Positions 57,377-64,000 of a stretch of 64,000 bases of DNA are shown in pieces. Location: the NCBI RefSeq assembly GCF_010725725.1, contig NZ_AP022599.1, positions 310,001 through 374,000 on the forward strand. Reading direction: 5' to 3'. Below the pieces are notes generated by a model. That model was not told where the DNA came from, ran no database searches, and was given only the letters and a program-made list of their open reading frames with translations. The position numbers were made by a program, and so were the translations under genes. Every line of letters starts with the position of its first letter. Within the stretch, counting starts at the first letter, position 1. This DNA comes from Mycolicibacterium pulveris. GTDB taxonomy: Bacteria > Actinomycetota > Actinomycetes > Mycobacteriales > Mycobacteriaceae.

Positions 57377-58205
57377 GGCATCTCCTTCGATCACGCTGAA
57401 CGACGGTAATTCGATCCCTCAGGTCGGGCTCGGCGTGTGGCAGACCCCACCCGAGGACACCGAGCGTGCGGCGGCGACGGCGTTGGATGCCGGGTACCGA
57501 CACATCGACACGGCCGCAGCGTATGGCAACGAGCGGGAGGTCGGCCAGGCGGTCGCCAAATCGGGGCTGGCCCGCGAGGACGTCTTCGTCACCACCAAGT
57601 TGTGGAACTCCGAACACGGCTACGACAGCACGCTGAAGGCGTTTGACGCCAGCATGGACCGGCTGGCGATGGACTACCTCGACCTCTACCTGATCCACTG
57701 GCCCGTGCCCGCCAAGAGCGCCTACATCGACACCTTCAAGGCGTTCGCCCACCTACGGGACCAGGGCCGCGTCCGGTCGATCGGGGTCAGCAACTTCGAA
57801 CCCGAGCATCTGCGCACCCTGGTCGACGCCACCGGGGTCGTGCCCGCCGTCAACCAGATCGAACTGCACCCGCGGCTGCAACAGCACGAACTGCGCGAAC
57901 TGCATGCTCAGCTGGGCATTGCCACCGAGGCGTGGAGCCCGCTGGGCCAGGGTTCACTGCTGTCGGACCCGACCGTGACGGCCGTCGCCGAGGCGCACGG
58001 GAAAACGCCCGCGCAGGCACTGATTAGGTGGCATATCCAACTCGGCAATATAGTCATCCCGAAATCGGTGACCCCAGCAAGAATTGTGAGCAACTTCGAC
58101 GTGTTCGATTTTGAACTGAGCGAGCAGGACGTGGAGTCCATCTCTGCGCTTGGTGACGGCACGCGGCTGGGCCCCGACCCCCGCACGTTCAACTTCACAG
58201 GATAG
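57375..58205 (+). CDS. Aldo-keto reductase, copy 1
   Basis: 276 aa. AKR signatures: [18 protein letters not shown] with catalytic Tyr, the active-site His in [18 protein letters not shown], and the NADPH site [10 protein letters not shown]. Reduces aldehydes and ketones with NADPH. The start has no SD and shares bases with the lipN start, so its promoter lies inside lipN. Copy 2 follows after 5 bp; they form a tandem pair, copy 2 being closer to M. tuberculosis Rv2971. Confidence 0.92.
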   Translation: MASPSITLNDGNSIPQVGLGVWQTPPEDTERAAATALDAGYRHIDTAAAYGNEREVGQAVAKSGLAREDVFVTTKLWNSEHGYDSTLKAFDASMDRLAMDYLDLYLIHWPVPAKSAYIDTFKAFAHLRDQGRVRSIGVSNFEPEHLRTLVDATGVVPAVNQIELHPRLQQHELRELHAQLGIATEAWSPLGQGSLLSDPTVTAVAEAHGKTPAQALIRWHIQLGNIVIPKSVTPARIVSNFDVFDFELSEQDVESISALGDGTRLGPDPRTFNFTG

Positions 58206-58210
58206 GTGAC

Positions 58211-59059
58211 ATGACCCCATCGGACGGGGCGGCGGCGATTCCGGCCGTCACTCTCAACGACGACAACACGATTCCGGTGATCGGCCTCGGTGTCGGGGAA
58301 CTGTCGGACGCCGACGCGGAGCGAACGGTGCTGGCGGCGTTGGAGGCCGGATACCGGTTGATCGACACGGCCGCCTCCTACGGCAACGAGGAGGCGGTGG
58401 GCCGCGCGGTGCGGGCGTCGGGAGTGCCCCGCGAAGAGATCTTCATCACCACCAAGCTGGCCACCTCCGACCTCGGCTTCCAGTCGTCACAGGATGCGCT
58501 CAAAGCCAGCCTGCAGCGGCTCGGCATGGACTACGTCGACCTGTACCTCATTCACTGGCCGGCCGGCGAGCACGGGAAGTACGTCGACAGCTGGGGCGGG
58601 CTGATGAAGCGCAAGGAGGTCGGCGAAACCAAGTCGATCGGCGTGAGTAACTTTCACGCCGAACACCTTTCCGACGTCATCGACCTGTCCTTCTTCACCC
58701 CGGCGGTCAACCAGATCGAGCTGCACCCGCTGCTGAACCAGGCCGAGCTGCGCGCGGTCAACGCCGGCTACGGCATCCTCACCCAGGCCTACAGCCCGCT
58801 GGGCGTCGGCCGGCTGCTGGAGCATGAGGCGGTCACCTCGGTGGCGCAGGCGCAGGGCAAGACGCCGGCGCAGGTGTTGCTGCGGTGGAACCTGCAACTG
58901 GGCAACGCCGTGGTCGTGCGGTCGACGTCGCCGGAGCGGATGAAGTCGAACCTCGCGGTGTTCGACTTCGAGCTCACCGACGACCAGATGGCCTCGCTCA
59001 ACGCGCTTGACGACGGCACCCGGTTCCGCCCGGACCCCGAGACCTACCAGGGCGAGTAG
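58211..59059 (+). CDS. Aldo-keto reductase, copy 2 (Rv2971-like)
   Basis: 282 aa. [18 protein letters not shown] with catalytic Tyr, [18 protein letters not shown] with catalytic His, [15 protein letters not shown], and a cofactor segment [10 protein letters not shown] in which the usual Lys is replaced (VRS rather than PKS), as in the M. tuberculosis relative. That may change NADPH affinity. Convergent with the TetR gene 22 bp downstream. Confidence 0.92.
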   Translation: MTPSDGAAAIPAVTLNDDNTIPVIGLGVGELSDADAERTVLAALEAGYRLIDTAASYGNEEAVGRAVRASGVPREEIFITTKLATSDLGFQSSQDALKASLQRLGMDYVDLYLIHWPAGEHGKYVDSWGGLMKRKEVGETKSIGVSNFHAEHLSDVIDLSFFTPAVNQIELHPLLNQAELRAVNAGYGILTQAYSPLGVGRLLEHEAVTSVAQAQGKTPAQVLLRWNLQLGNAVVVRSTSPERMKSNLAVFDFELTDDQMASLNALDDGTRFRPDPETYQGE

Positions 59060-59081
59060 CTCTTCCGGACGCGCCGAGGGC

Positions 59082-59705
59082 CTAGCGCCGCCCGGCCAGA
59101 AACGCCGAGACCACGTCGACGAGCGTCTGACGGTCCCTGCCGCTGTCGAACGGCTCCGGCCACAGCAACTGCACCGTCACCATTCCGCGGACTGCTGTCC
59201 ACACCAGGCTGCCAAGACGCCTTGCGAGCGCGGGATCGATGTCAGGGCTGAGGTGTTGACCGATCTGGGTGATGCGCTCGGCCATGTCGGCGAGGTGGGC
59301 ATTGGCGGCCGCGGTGCGATCACCACGGGTGGCGATCAGGATCTGCATCGCCGCCATCGACGACGGTCGCGAAAACGCCTGCCACACCGCATCGACGACG
59401 TATGCGGGCCGCTCTTCGTCGCTGATGACGGGGGCCTGCGCGGCCACTGTGCCCAGCATGTCGAGCACCTCCGCGAATCCCGTGTCCACCACGGCCATCA
59501 GGATCCCGTCGAGGTCTCCGAAATGGTATTGGACCGTGCCCCAAGTCAATCCCGCACGTTCGGTGATGCGCCGGATGCTGGGCGGCTGAAAGCCCTCCTC
59601 GAGGATGTAGCGCACCGTCTCCTCGATGACGATCCGGCGACTGCGCTCAGCGCGCGCCTGGCTGCCCGACGACGGCCGGCGCGGAGTTGTGCTGCGCCCT
59701 ACCAC
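59082..59705 (-). CDS. TetR-family regulator
   Basis: 207 aa from GTG 59705, overlapping the DapB-like stop by 7 bp. HTH at about residues 30-65 (PPSIRRITERAGLTWGTVQYHFGDLDGIL), then a ligand-binding helical domain. Last gene of the SDR - DapB-like - TetR operon. The palindrome ATTACAGTTGTAAT in front of the operon (61668-61681) is its likely operator, giving negative autoregulation. Ligand unknown. Confidence 0.88.
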   Translation of the reverse strand: MVGRSTTPRRPSSGSQARAERSRRIVIEETVRYILEEGFQPPSIRRITERAGLTWGTVQYHFGDLDGILMAVVDTGFAEVLDMLGTVAAQAPVISDEERPAYVVDAVWQAFSRPSSMAAMQILIATRGDRTAAANAHLADMAERITQIGQHLSPDIDPALARRLGSLVWTAVRGMVTVQLLWPEPFDSGRDRQTLVDVVSAFLAGRR

Positions 59706-60775
59706 ATCACGCCACGCAGGTGCTCGCTGGGACGTAGGTCGCGTGCGGCCAGGATGCCGCTGGGTGCGCGGCACACGGCCTCGATCATGTTGACCGCGCG
59801 AGCGGCGGTGGCGATGACGCCACCCTGGTTGTGGTCGATACCCGAAGTCCCGACGTGAGCGTTGATGACGATGCCGGGATCGCCCTCGACAACGACCCGG
59901 TGCACACCCGCACGTCCCTCGGGTGGGTACGGCCAGTCCGGTGCGGCGGCGTCGGTCAGGCGGTTGACGTGCTCCATGGTGATGACCGGTCGGCCGTCTC
60001 GCAGGCCCTCCGCGGCGAACCGCACCGCGGCGACCTGTCCCGGTTCGACGCGCATCATCGTGCAGTCGATCGGCGTCGGAGTGGCCCACTTCTCATGCCG
60101 TTCGCGGACCTCGTCGAGTTCGATGCCGAGATCACTGGCCAGGCTGCGCACCTGTGCGCCCCACATCGATGCCAGCACGCCGGGGCTGAACAGGATCGGG
60201 GTGTGCTCGGGCGGCATCCCGAATCCGAAACTGACCCCGGTGAATTCGGCGTCGTCGTAGCTGCCGTAGTCGCACACCTCCTGAACGGTGATCGACGTCG
60301 CCCGCCCGGCCAGGCTCAGCGCGGTGTAGACCAGGGTGTCGCCGGAGAACCCCGGGTCCACGCCGTTGATGTAGAGCGTCGCGTCGCCGTCGGCACCGGC
60401 CTGGCGCAGCGGTTCACGCAGCCAGCCGTCGGCCTGATCGGGTGCGACCAACCACACGAACGACGTGCCGACGACATTGATGCCTGCGCGCAGGAACCGG
60501 GTGATCTCGGCCAGTGCGTCGTGAGGACGGGTTTCGGCCTGCGACGTGTAGACGACGCAGTCGGCATCCAGTGACACGAGCGCGTCGATGTCGTCGGTGG
60601 CGATGACACCCGTCGGGCCCGGTAGGCCGGCCAAATCAGCGGCGTCGCGGCCCACCTTGGCCGGATTCGACGCGTGCAGACCGACCAGCTCGAAATCCGG
60701 GCGCTCGATGAGCATCCGCAGCGAGTGCACACCGACGTTGCCGGTGGAGAACTGGATGACTCGTCGCGGTGTCAT
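59699..60775 (-). CDS. DapB-like NAD(P)-binding oxidoreductase, copy 3
   Basis: 358 aa from ATG 60775 with GGGAAAGG upstream. N-terminal VIQFSTGNVGVHSLRML is the dinucleotide site; INVVGTSFVWLV and YINGVDPGFSGDTLVY align with the pair at 11887-14292, though identity is lower. Same oxidoreductase family of unknown substrate, again beside an SDR. 17 bp after the SDR stop. Confidence 0.8.
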   Translation of the reverse strand: MTPRRVIQFSTGNVGVHSLRMLIERPDFELVGLHASNPAKVGRDAADLAGLPGPTGVIATDDIDALVSLDADCVVYTSQAETRPHDALAEITRFLRAGINVVGTSFVWLVAPDQADGWLREPLRQAGADGDATLYINGVDPGFSGDTLVYTALSLAGRATSITVQEVCDYGSYDDAEFTGVSFGFGMPPEHTPILFSPGVLASMWGAQVRSLASDLGIELDEVRERHEKWATPTPIDCTMMRVEPGQVAAVRFAAEGLRDGRPVITMEHVNRLTDAAAPDWPYPPEGRAGVHRVVVEGDPGIVINAHVGTSGIDHNQGGVIATAARAVNMIEAVCRAPSGILAARDLRPSEHLRGVMW

Positions 60776-60792
60776 GTGCGCCTTTCCCGTTG

Positions 60793-61656
60793 TCACAGGA
60801 GGTCCGTGATGGTTTTGAGCCCGGCATCGTAGAGCATCCCCGGCAGCATTCCGCCGTCCATCTCCACGGTGGTGCCGTTGACGAAATCGGCTGCACCCGC
60901 GCACAGGAACACCACCGTGCGGCCGACCTCTTCGGGTTCACCGCCCCGCTTCATGGGGACGGCCCGGAAGTACTCGGCGCCGGTCGGGTCGTCCTCGGGC
61001 AGCACGTACGAGCGGAAGTTCTCGGTGATGGTGGGGCCCAACGCCACACAGTTCACCCGTACCTTCGGGCCCCATTCCTGGGCGAGTGAGCGCGTCAGAT
61101 GGTTGAGACCGGACTTGGCGGCGCCGTAGGACACCAGTGTCGGCGATCCCGCGGGATGGCCCGCCCCGCTGGAGATGTTGACGATCGAACCGGTGCCGTC
61201 CTGGGTCTGCATCTGCCAATAGACCCGGATCGCGAACCACATCGGGCTGATGAGGTTCATCTGGATGGCGAAGGCGTGAAACAGCGCCGTGCGCGCGAAG
61301 TCGTCTTCCCCGCGCGGGGCACCTTGAATCTTCTGAACCAGTTCGGGGACATCGTGCACGTGCGGGGTCGGCACGGTGCCGCCGGCGTTGTTGACCAGGA
61401 TGTCGATCCGGCCGTACGTGTCGGCGACGCGTTGCACGAACGCATCGATCGCCTCGTAATCGCCCTGGTCGCACACCCATTGGGCGCTGCGGGCGGCCCA
61501 GTCCGGCTTGTCGGCCGTGCCGGGCATCGCGTCGAGCGCGGATCGTGAGCATCCGACGACGGTCGCGCCTTCCCGCAACAGTTCGTGCGCGATCCCGACG
61601 CCGACGCCTCGACTGGTGCCGGTGACGATGGCGACCTTGCCAGACAGAGAACCCAT
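60793..61656 (-). CDS. Short-chain dehydrogenase/reductase
   Basis: 287 aa. Cofactor motif TGTSRGVGVGIA (12-23), NNAGG near 93, catalytic Ser in NISSGAGH and Tyr/Lys in YGAAKSG (about 178-182), C-terminal DGGMLPG as in classical SDRs. Unlike the usual enzyme it has an insertion (VPELVQKIQGAPRGEDDFAR) after NNAG. First gene of the TetR-controlled operon. Confidence 0.88.
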   Translation of the reverse strand: MGSLSGKVAIVTGTSRGVGVGIAHELLREGATVVGCSRSALDAMPGTADKPDWAARSAQWVCDQGDYEAIDAFVQRVADTYGRIDILVNNAGGTVPTPHVHDVPELVQKIQGAPRGEDDFARTALFHAFAIQMNLISPMWFAIRVYWQMQTQDGTGSIVNISSGAGHPAGSPTLVSYGAAKSGLNHLTRSLAQEWGPKVRVNCVALGPTITENFRSYVLPEDDPTGAEYFRAVPMKRGGEPEEVGRTVVFLCAGAADFVNGTTVEMDGGMLPGMLYDAGLKTITDLL

Positions 61657-61667
61657 GGCCCGAGATA

Positions 61668-61681
61668 ATTACAGTTGTAAT
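61668..61681. promoter_or_regulatory. Palindromic operator-like site before the SDR operon
   Basis: ATTACAGTTGTAAT: two perfect 6-bp arms around GT, 12 bp upstream of the SDR start, in a locally AT-rich stretch. Size and place fit a TetR-type operator over the promoter or transcription start. Confidence 0.6.
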
Positions 61682-61697
61682 GTTTTGAGGCAAGCCT

Positions 61698-62402
61698 TCA
61701 GCCCGTCGGGCAGGTGCCCGCGGCGTCGCGCAACACCGTCGCCGACGGCGCGTCGATCGGCAGCCGGTAACCGCGCAGCACCTCGATGAACTGCATCGCG
61801 TACTGGCAGTGAAACGCCCGGTTCGGCGGCATCCAGTCGGCGGGTTCCTGATCACCCTTGTCCTGGTTGGGCTTCCCGGCGACGGCGAGCAGGTTGGCCG
61901 GGTCGTTGGCGAAGCGCACCCGCATCTCCTCGGGCCAGTCGCGCGCACCGAGATCCCAGGCCAGCGCCAGCGGCACGATGTGGTCGATTTGGACCGACGC
62001 CCCGACACCGGCGCCGCGGGTGAACGCGACGACGGCGTTGGTGTACGGATCGTGCAGGGTGCCGGTGGCCACGGCGGTGGGGCACCGTTTGATCGACACG
62101 TACGTCTTGTCGGCGAGGTCGCGGTCGAGGACGTCGTTTCGGGTGTCGCAGCCGTTATGGCCGCCGGGAGCGGTGGTCTCGTCGGTCCAGCTGTCGCCGA
62201 ACGCGGCGCGCCGGTAGTCGTGGCCGCGCACCCGCTGCGGCACCACCGGAATGCCGACCAGCACGTCGACACCCGGCGCCACGGTGGGCACCTCGGCCTC
62301 CACGACCGATACCTGCCGTCCGGTCGACGTCGTGGTCTGCACGGCGACGAGCACGGCCAGCGCGACGATCGCTGCCAGCCAAAGAATTCGCTTGCGGTTC
62401 AT
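61698..62402 (-). CDS. Exported HNH-type (DUF1524-like) nuclease
   Basis: 234 aa. N-terminal signal/anchor (about residues 5-22). The HNH core is in QIDHIVPLALAWDLGA (catalytic His), then FANDPANLLAV and NQDKGDQEPADWMPPN, typical of secreted actinobacterial HNH/DUF1524 proteins. Two Cys pairs likely form disulfides. ATG 62402 overlaps the recG stop by 4 bp; the matching M. tuberculosis gene is the exported protein Rv2972c beside recG. Probably a secreted or cell-wall nuclease; substrate unproven. Confidence 0.82.
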   Translation of the reverse strand: MNRKRILWLAAIVALAVLVAVQTTTSTGRQVSVVEAEVPTVAPGVDVLVGIPVVPQRVRGHDYRRAAFGDSWTDETTAPGGHNGCDTRNDVLDRDLADKTYVSIKRCPTAVATGTLHDPYTNAVVAFTRGAGVGASVQIDHIVPLALAWDLGARDWPEEMRVRFANDPANLLAVAGKPNQDKGDQEPADWMPPNRAFHCQYAMQFIEVLRGYRLPIDAPSATVLRDAAGTCPTG

Positions 62403-64000
62403 GCTTTGTCGAGGAACTCGACCCGATCGGTGTCGACGAACGGCGCCGCCAGCATGGCCAACCCGGAATCGTCGGGGTCCTGCGCATACATCGATTCACA
62501 GAACCCACGCGCGGCCAGAATGATCTCCAGGTGGTCGAGCAGCGACAAGAACCTCAGCGTGATCGCCCGGCCGGATTGCGTGTGCCCCAGCACATCTCCT
62601 TCTTGCCGCTCTTTGAGATCCAGGTCGGCGAGCTCGAATCCGTCCAGCGTGGAGGCGACGGCCTTCAGCCGCGCGCCGGCCTTGGAGTTCTCGGGGAGAT
62701 TGGTGGCGAGCAGGCACAGGCTGGGATGCTCACCGCGGCCGATACGGCCGCGCAACTGGTGCAACTGGCTGATGCCGAACCTGTCCGCATCCATCACCAG
62801 CATCACCGTCGCGTTGGGCACGTCCACACCAACCTCGATGACCGTGGTGCACACCAACACATCGATCTCGCCCGCCCGGAACGCCTCCATCACCGCGTCC
62901 TTCTCATCAGCGGGCAGTCGGCCGTGCATCAGGCCCAGCCGAAGCCCGGCCAGCGGGCCTTGGCGCAGCCCCTCGAACAATTCGATGACGGTGACCGGTG
63001 GCGGGGCACTTTCCCGCTCGGGGTCCTGCGCGTCGTCGTTCTTGGGTTTGTCGTCGGCGTCGATGCGTGAGGCGACCACGTAGGCCTGCCGCCCCGCGTG
63101 GACCTCTTCGGTGATGCGTTGCCAGGCCCGGTCCAGCCAGGACCGGTGCTTGGTGATGAAGATGGTGTTGGTGGAGATCGGTTGTCGGCCCCGCGGCAGT
63201 TCGCGCAAGGTCGAGACCTCCAGGTCGCCGTAATGGGTGAGGGCGACGGTGCGTGGGATCGGGGTCGCCGTCATCACCAGCAGATGCGGTGTCACCCCTT
63301 CGGGGGCCTTGCTGCGCAAACGATCTCGTTGCTCAACCCCGAACCGGTGTTGTTCGTCGACCACGACCATGCCCAGCCGGTGGAATTCGACGGCGTCCTG
63401 CAGCAGCGCGTGCGTGCCGATGACGATGCCCGCCTCGCCGCTGGCGACCTCGTCACGCACCGCACGCTTCTGCGCGGCCGACATCGACCCGGTCAACAGC
63501 GCCACCCGGGTCGCGCCGTCCTCACCGCCGAGCTGACCCGCCATCGCAAGGGGGCCGAGAACATCACGCACCGAACGGTCATGTTGGGCGGCAAGAACTT
63601 CCGTCGGCGCCAGCAAGGCGCACTGATAACCGGCGTCGACCATCTGTAACATCGCCAGCACGCTGACGATCGTCTTGCCCGAACCCACCTCACCTTGCAG
63701 CATGCGGTTCATCGGCCGGCTCGAGGCCAGCTCGGCGGAGATCACATCGAGCACTTCGGTTTGACCGGCGGTCAATTCGAACGGCAGCCGGGCATGCAAC
63801 GCGGCCACCAGGCCGTCGTCGCGGACGGGCGCCACCGGCCCGGACTCGCTCAGCTCGCTGTATCGCCGCTTCACCAACGCCCACTGCAGGCCGATGGCTT
63901 CGTCGTAGGTGAGCCGGCGTTGGGCCTGCTCGCGTTCGACCTTGTTCTCGGCGATGTGGATGGCGCGCAGCGCCTGATCCTCGGTGATCAGATCGTGTTG
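62399..64000 (-). CDS. recG: ATP-dependent DNA helicase RecG, N-terminus outside window
   Basis: The open frame runs from the window edge to the stop at 62399 (533 codons seen). Superfamily-2 helicase motifs: LQGEVGSGKT (I), TGSMSAAQK (Ib region), VVDEQHRFG (II, DEQH), VMTATPIPRT (III), and the C-terminal helicase lobe CTTVIEVGVDVPNATVMLV and QLRGRIGRGE (VI). It remodels stalled forks and Holliday junctions. The missing part is the wedge (OB) domain. The GC-rich insert DDKPKNDDAQDPERE is non-conserved. Confidence 0.95.
   Translation of the reverse strand, partial: QHDLITEDQALRAIHIAENKVEREQAQRRLTYDEAIGLQWALVKRRYSELSESGPVAPVRDDGLVAALHARLPFELTAGQTEVLDVISAELASSRPMNRMLQGEVGSGKTIVSVLAMLQMVDAGYQCALLAPTEVLAAQHDRSVRDVLGPLAMAGQLGGEDGATRVALLTGSMSAAQKRAVRDEVASGEAGIVIGTHALLQDAVEFHRLGMVVVDEQHRFGVEQRDRLRSKAPEGVTPHLLVMTATPIPRTVALTHYGDLEVSTLRELPRGRQPISTNTIFITKHRSWLDRAWQRITEEVHAGRQAYVVASRIDADDKPKNDDAQDPERESAPPPVTVIELFEGLRQGPLAGLRLGLMHGRLPADEKDAVMEAFRAGEIDVLVCTTVIEVGVDVPNATVMLVMDADRFGISQLHQLRGRIGRGEHPSLCLLATNLPENSKAGARLKAVASTLDGFELADLDLKERQEGDVLGHTQSGRAITLRFLSLLDHLEIILAARGFCESMYAQDPDDSGLAMLAAPFVDTDRVEFLDKA

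Overview
The window is high-GC actinobacterial DNA and almost certainly a Mycolicibacterium-type mycobacterium. It has an mce operon, mycobacterial gene families (SepIVA, LppW-like lipoprotein, DacB2, the DUF2469 protein next to rnhB), TANNNT promoters and frequent GTG starts with ATGA/GTGA overlaps. From about 22.7 kb onward the gene order follows the conserved stretch that in M. tuberculosis runs from Rv2901c to recG, with insertions and deletions.

Region 1 (1-22.3 kb) is an accessory cluster. It holds an AveC-like membrane protein, two paralogous substrate-binding-fold proteins without signal peptides, a MoxR/CbbQ-type AAA+ ATPase with a VWA partner, an SDR, a nitroreductase, a SnoaL-like protein and a TetR regulator made of two fused TetR units. 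It continues with a cytochrome P450, an F420/LLM-type oxidoreductase, two DapB-like oxidoreductases and a six-gene mce operon that has no yrbE permease genes but carries a seventh, secreted-protein gene. A 16-bp palindrome-like motif (consensus RACCAAAnATnTGTTC) lies in front of every transcription unit whose 5' end is visible here (seven sites plus a degenerate eighth). At two promoters it sits exactly between the -35 and -10 boxes. I read the cluster as one co-regulated uptake-and-oxidation system for an unknown lipid- or steroid-like compound, probably controlled by the double-TetR protein.

Region 2 (22.7-36.3 kb) is core: DUF2469, rnhB, lepB, rplS (minus strand); an LppW-like lipoprotein (plus); trmD-rimM-KH-rpsP (minus); mgtE, a SnoaL-like gene, two tandem dacB2-type carboxypeptidases, an amidohydrolase, ffh and a ureohydrolase. 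Three terminator-like hairpins share an arm sequence.

Region 3 (36.3-49.4 kb) carries nitrogen control (glnD-glnB-amt), protein targeting and chromosome maintenance (ftsY, smc), then acyP, an OsmC-like gene, mutM, rnc, a DUF177 gene and sepIVA.

Region 4 (49.4-64 kb) has a hemerythrin-like protein where M. tuberculosis carries its PDIM/PGL locus. It is followed by coaD, rsmD (apparently a CTG start), pyruvate carboxylase, a VKOR/DsbA-like disulfide pair, lipN with two aldo-keto reductases, a small TetR-controlled SDR/DapB-like operon, an exported HNH nuclease and the C-terminal part of recG.

All identifications come from reading protein motifs and gene order; no database search was possible.
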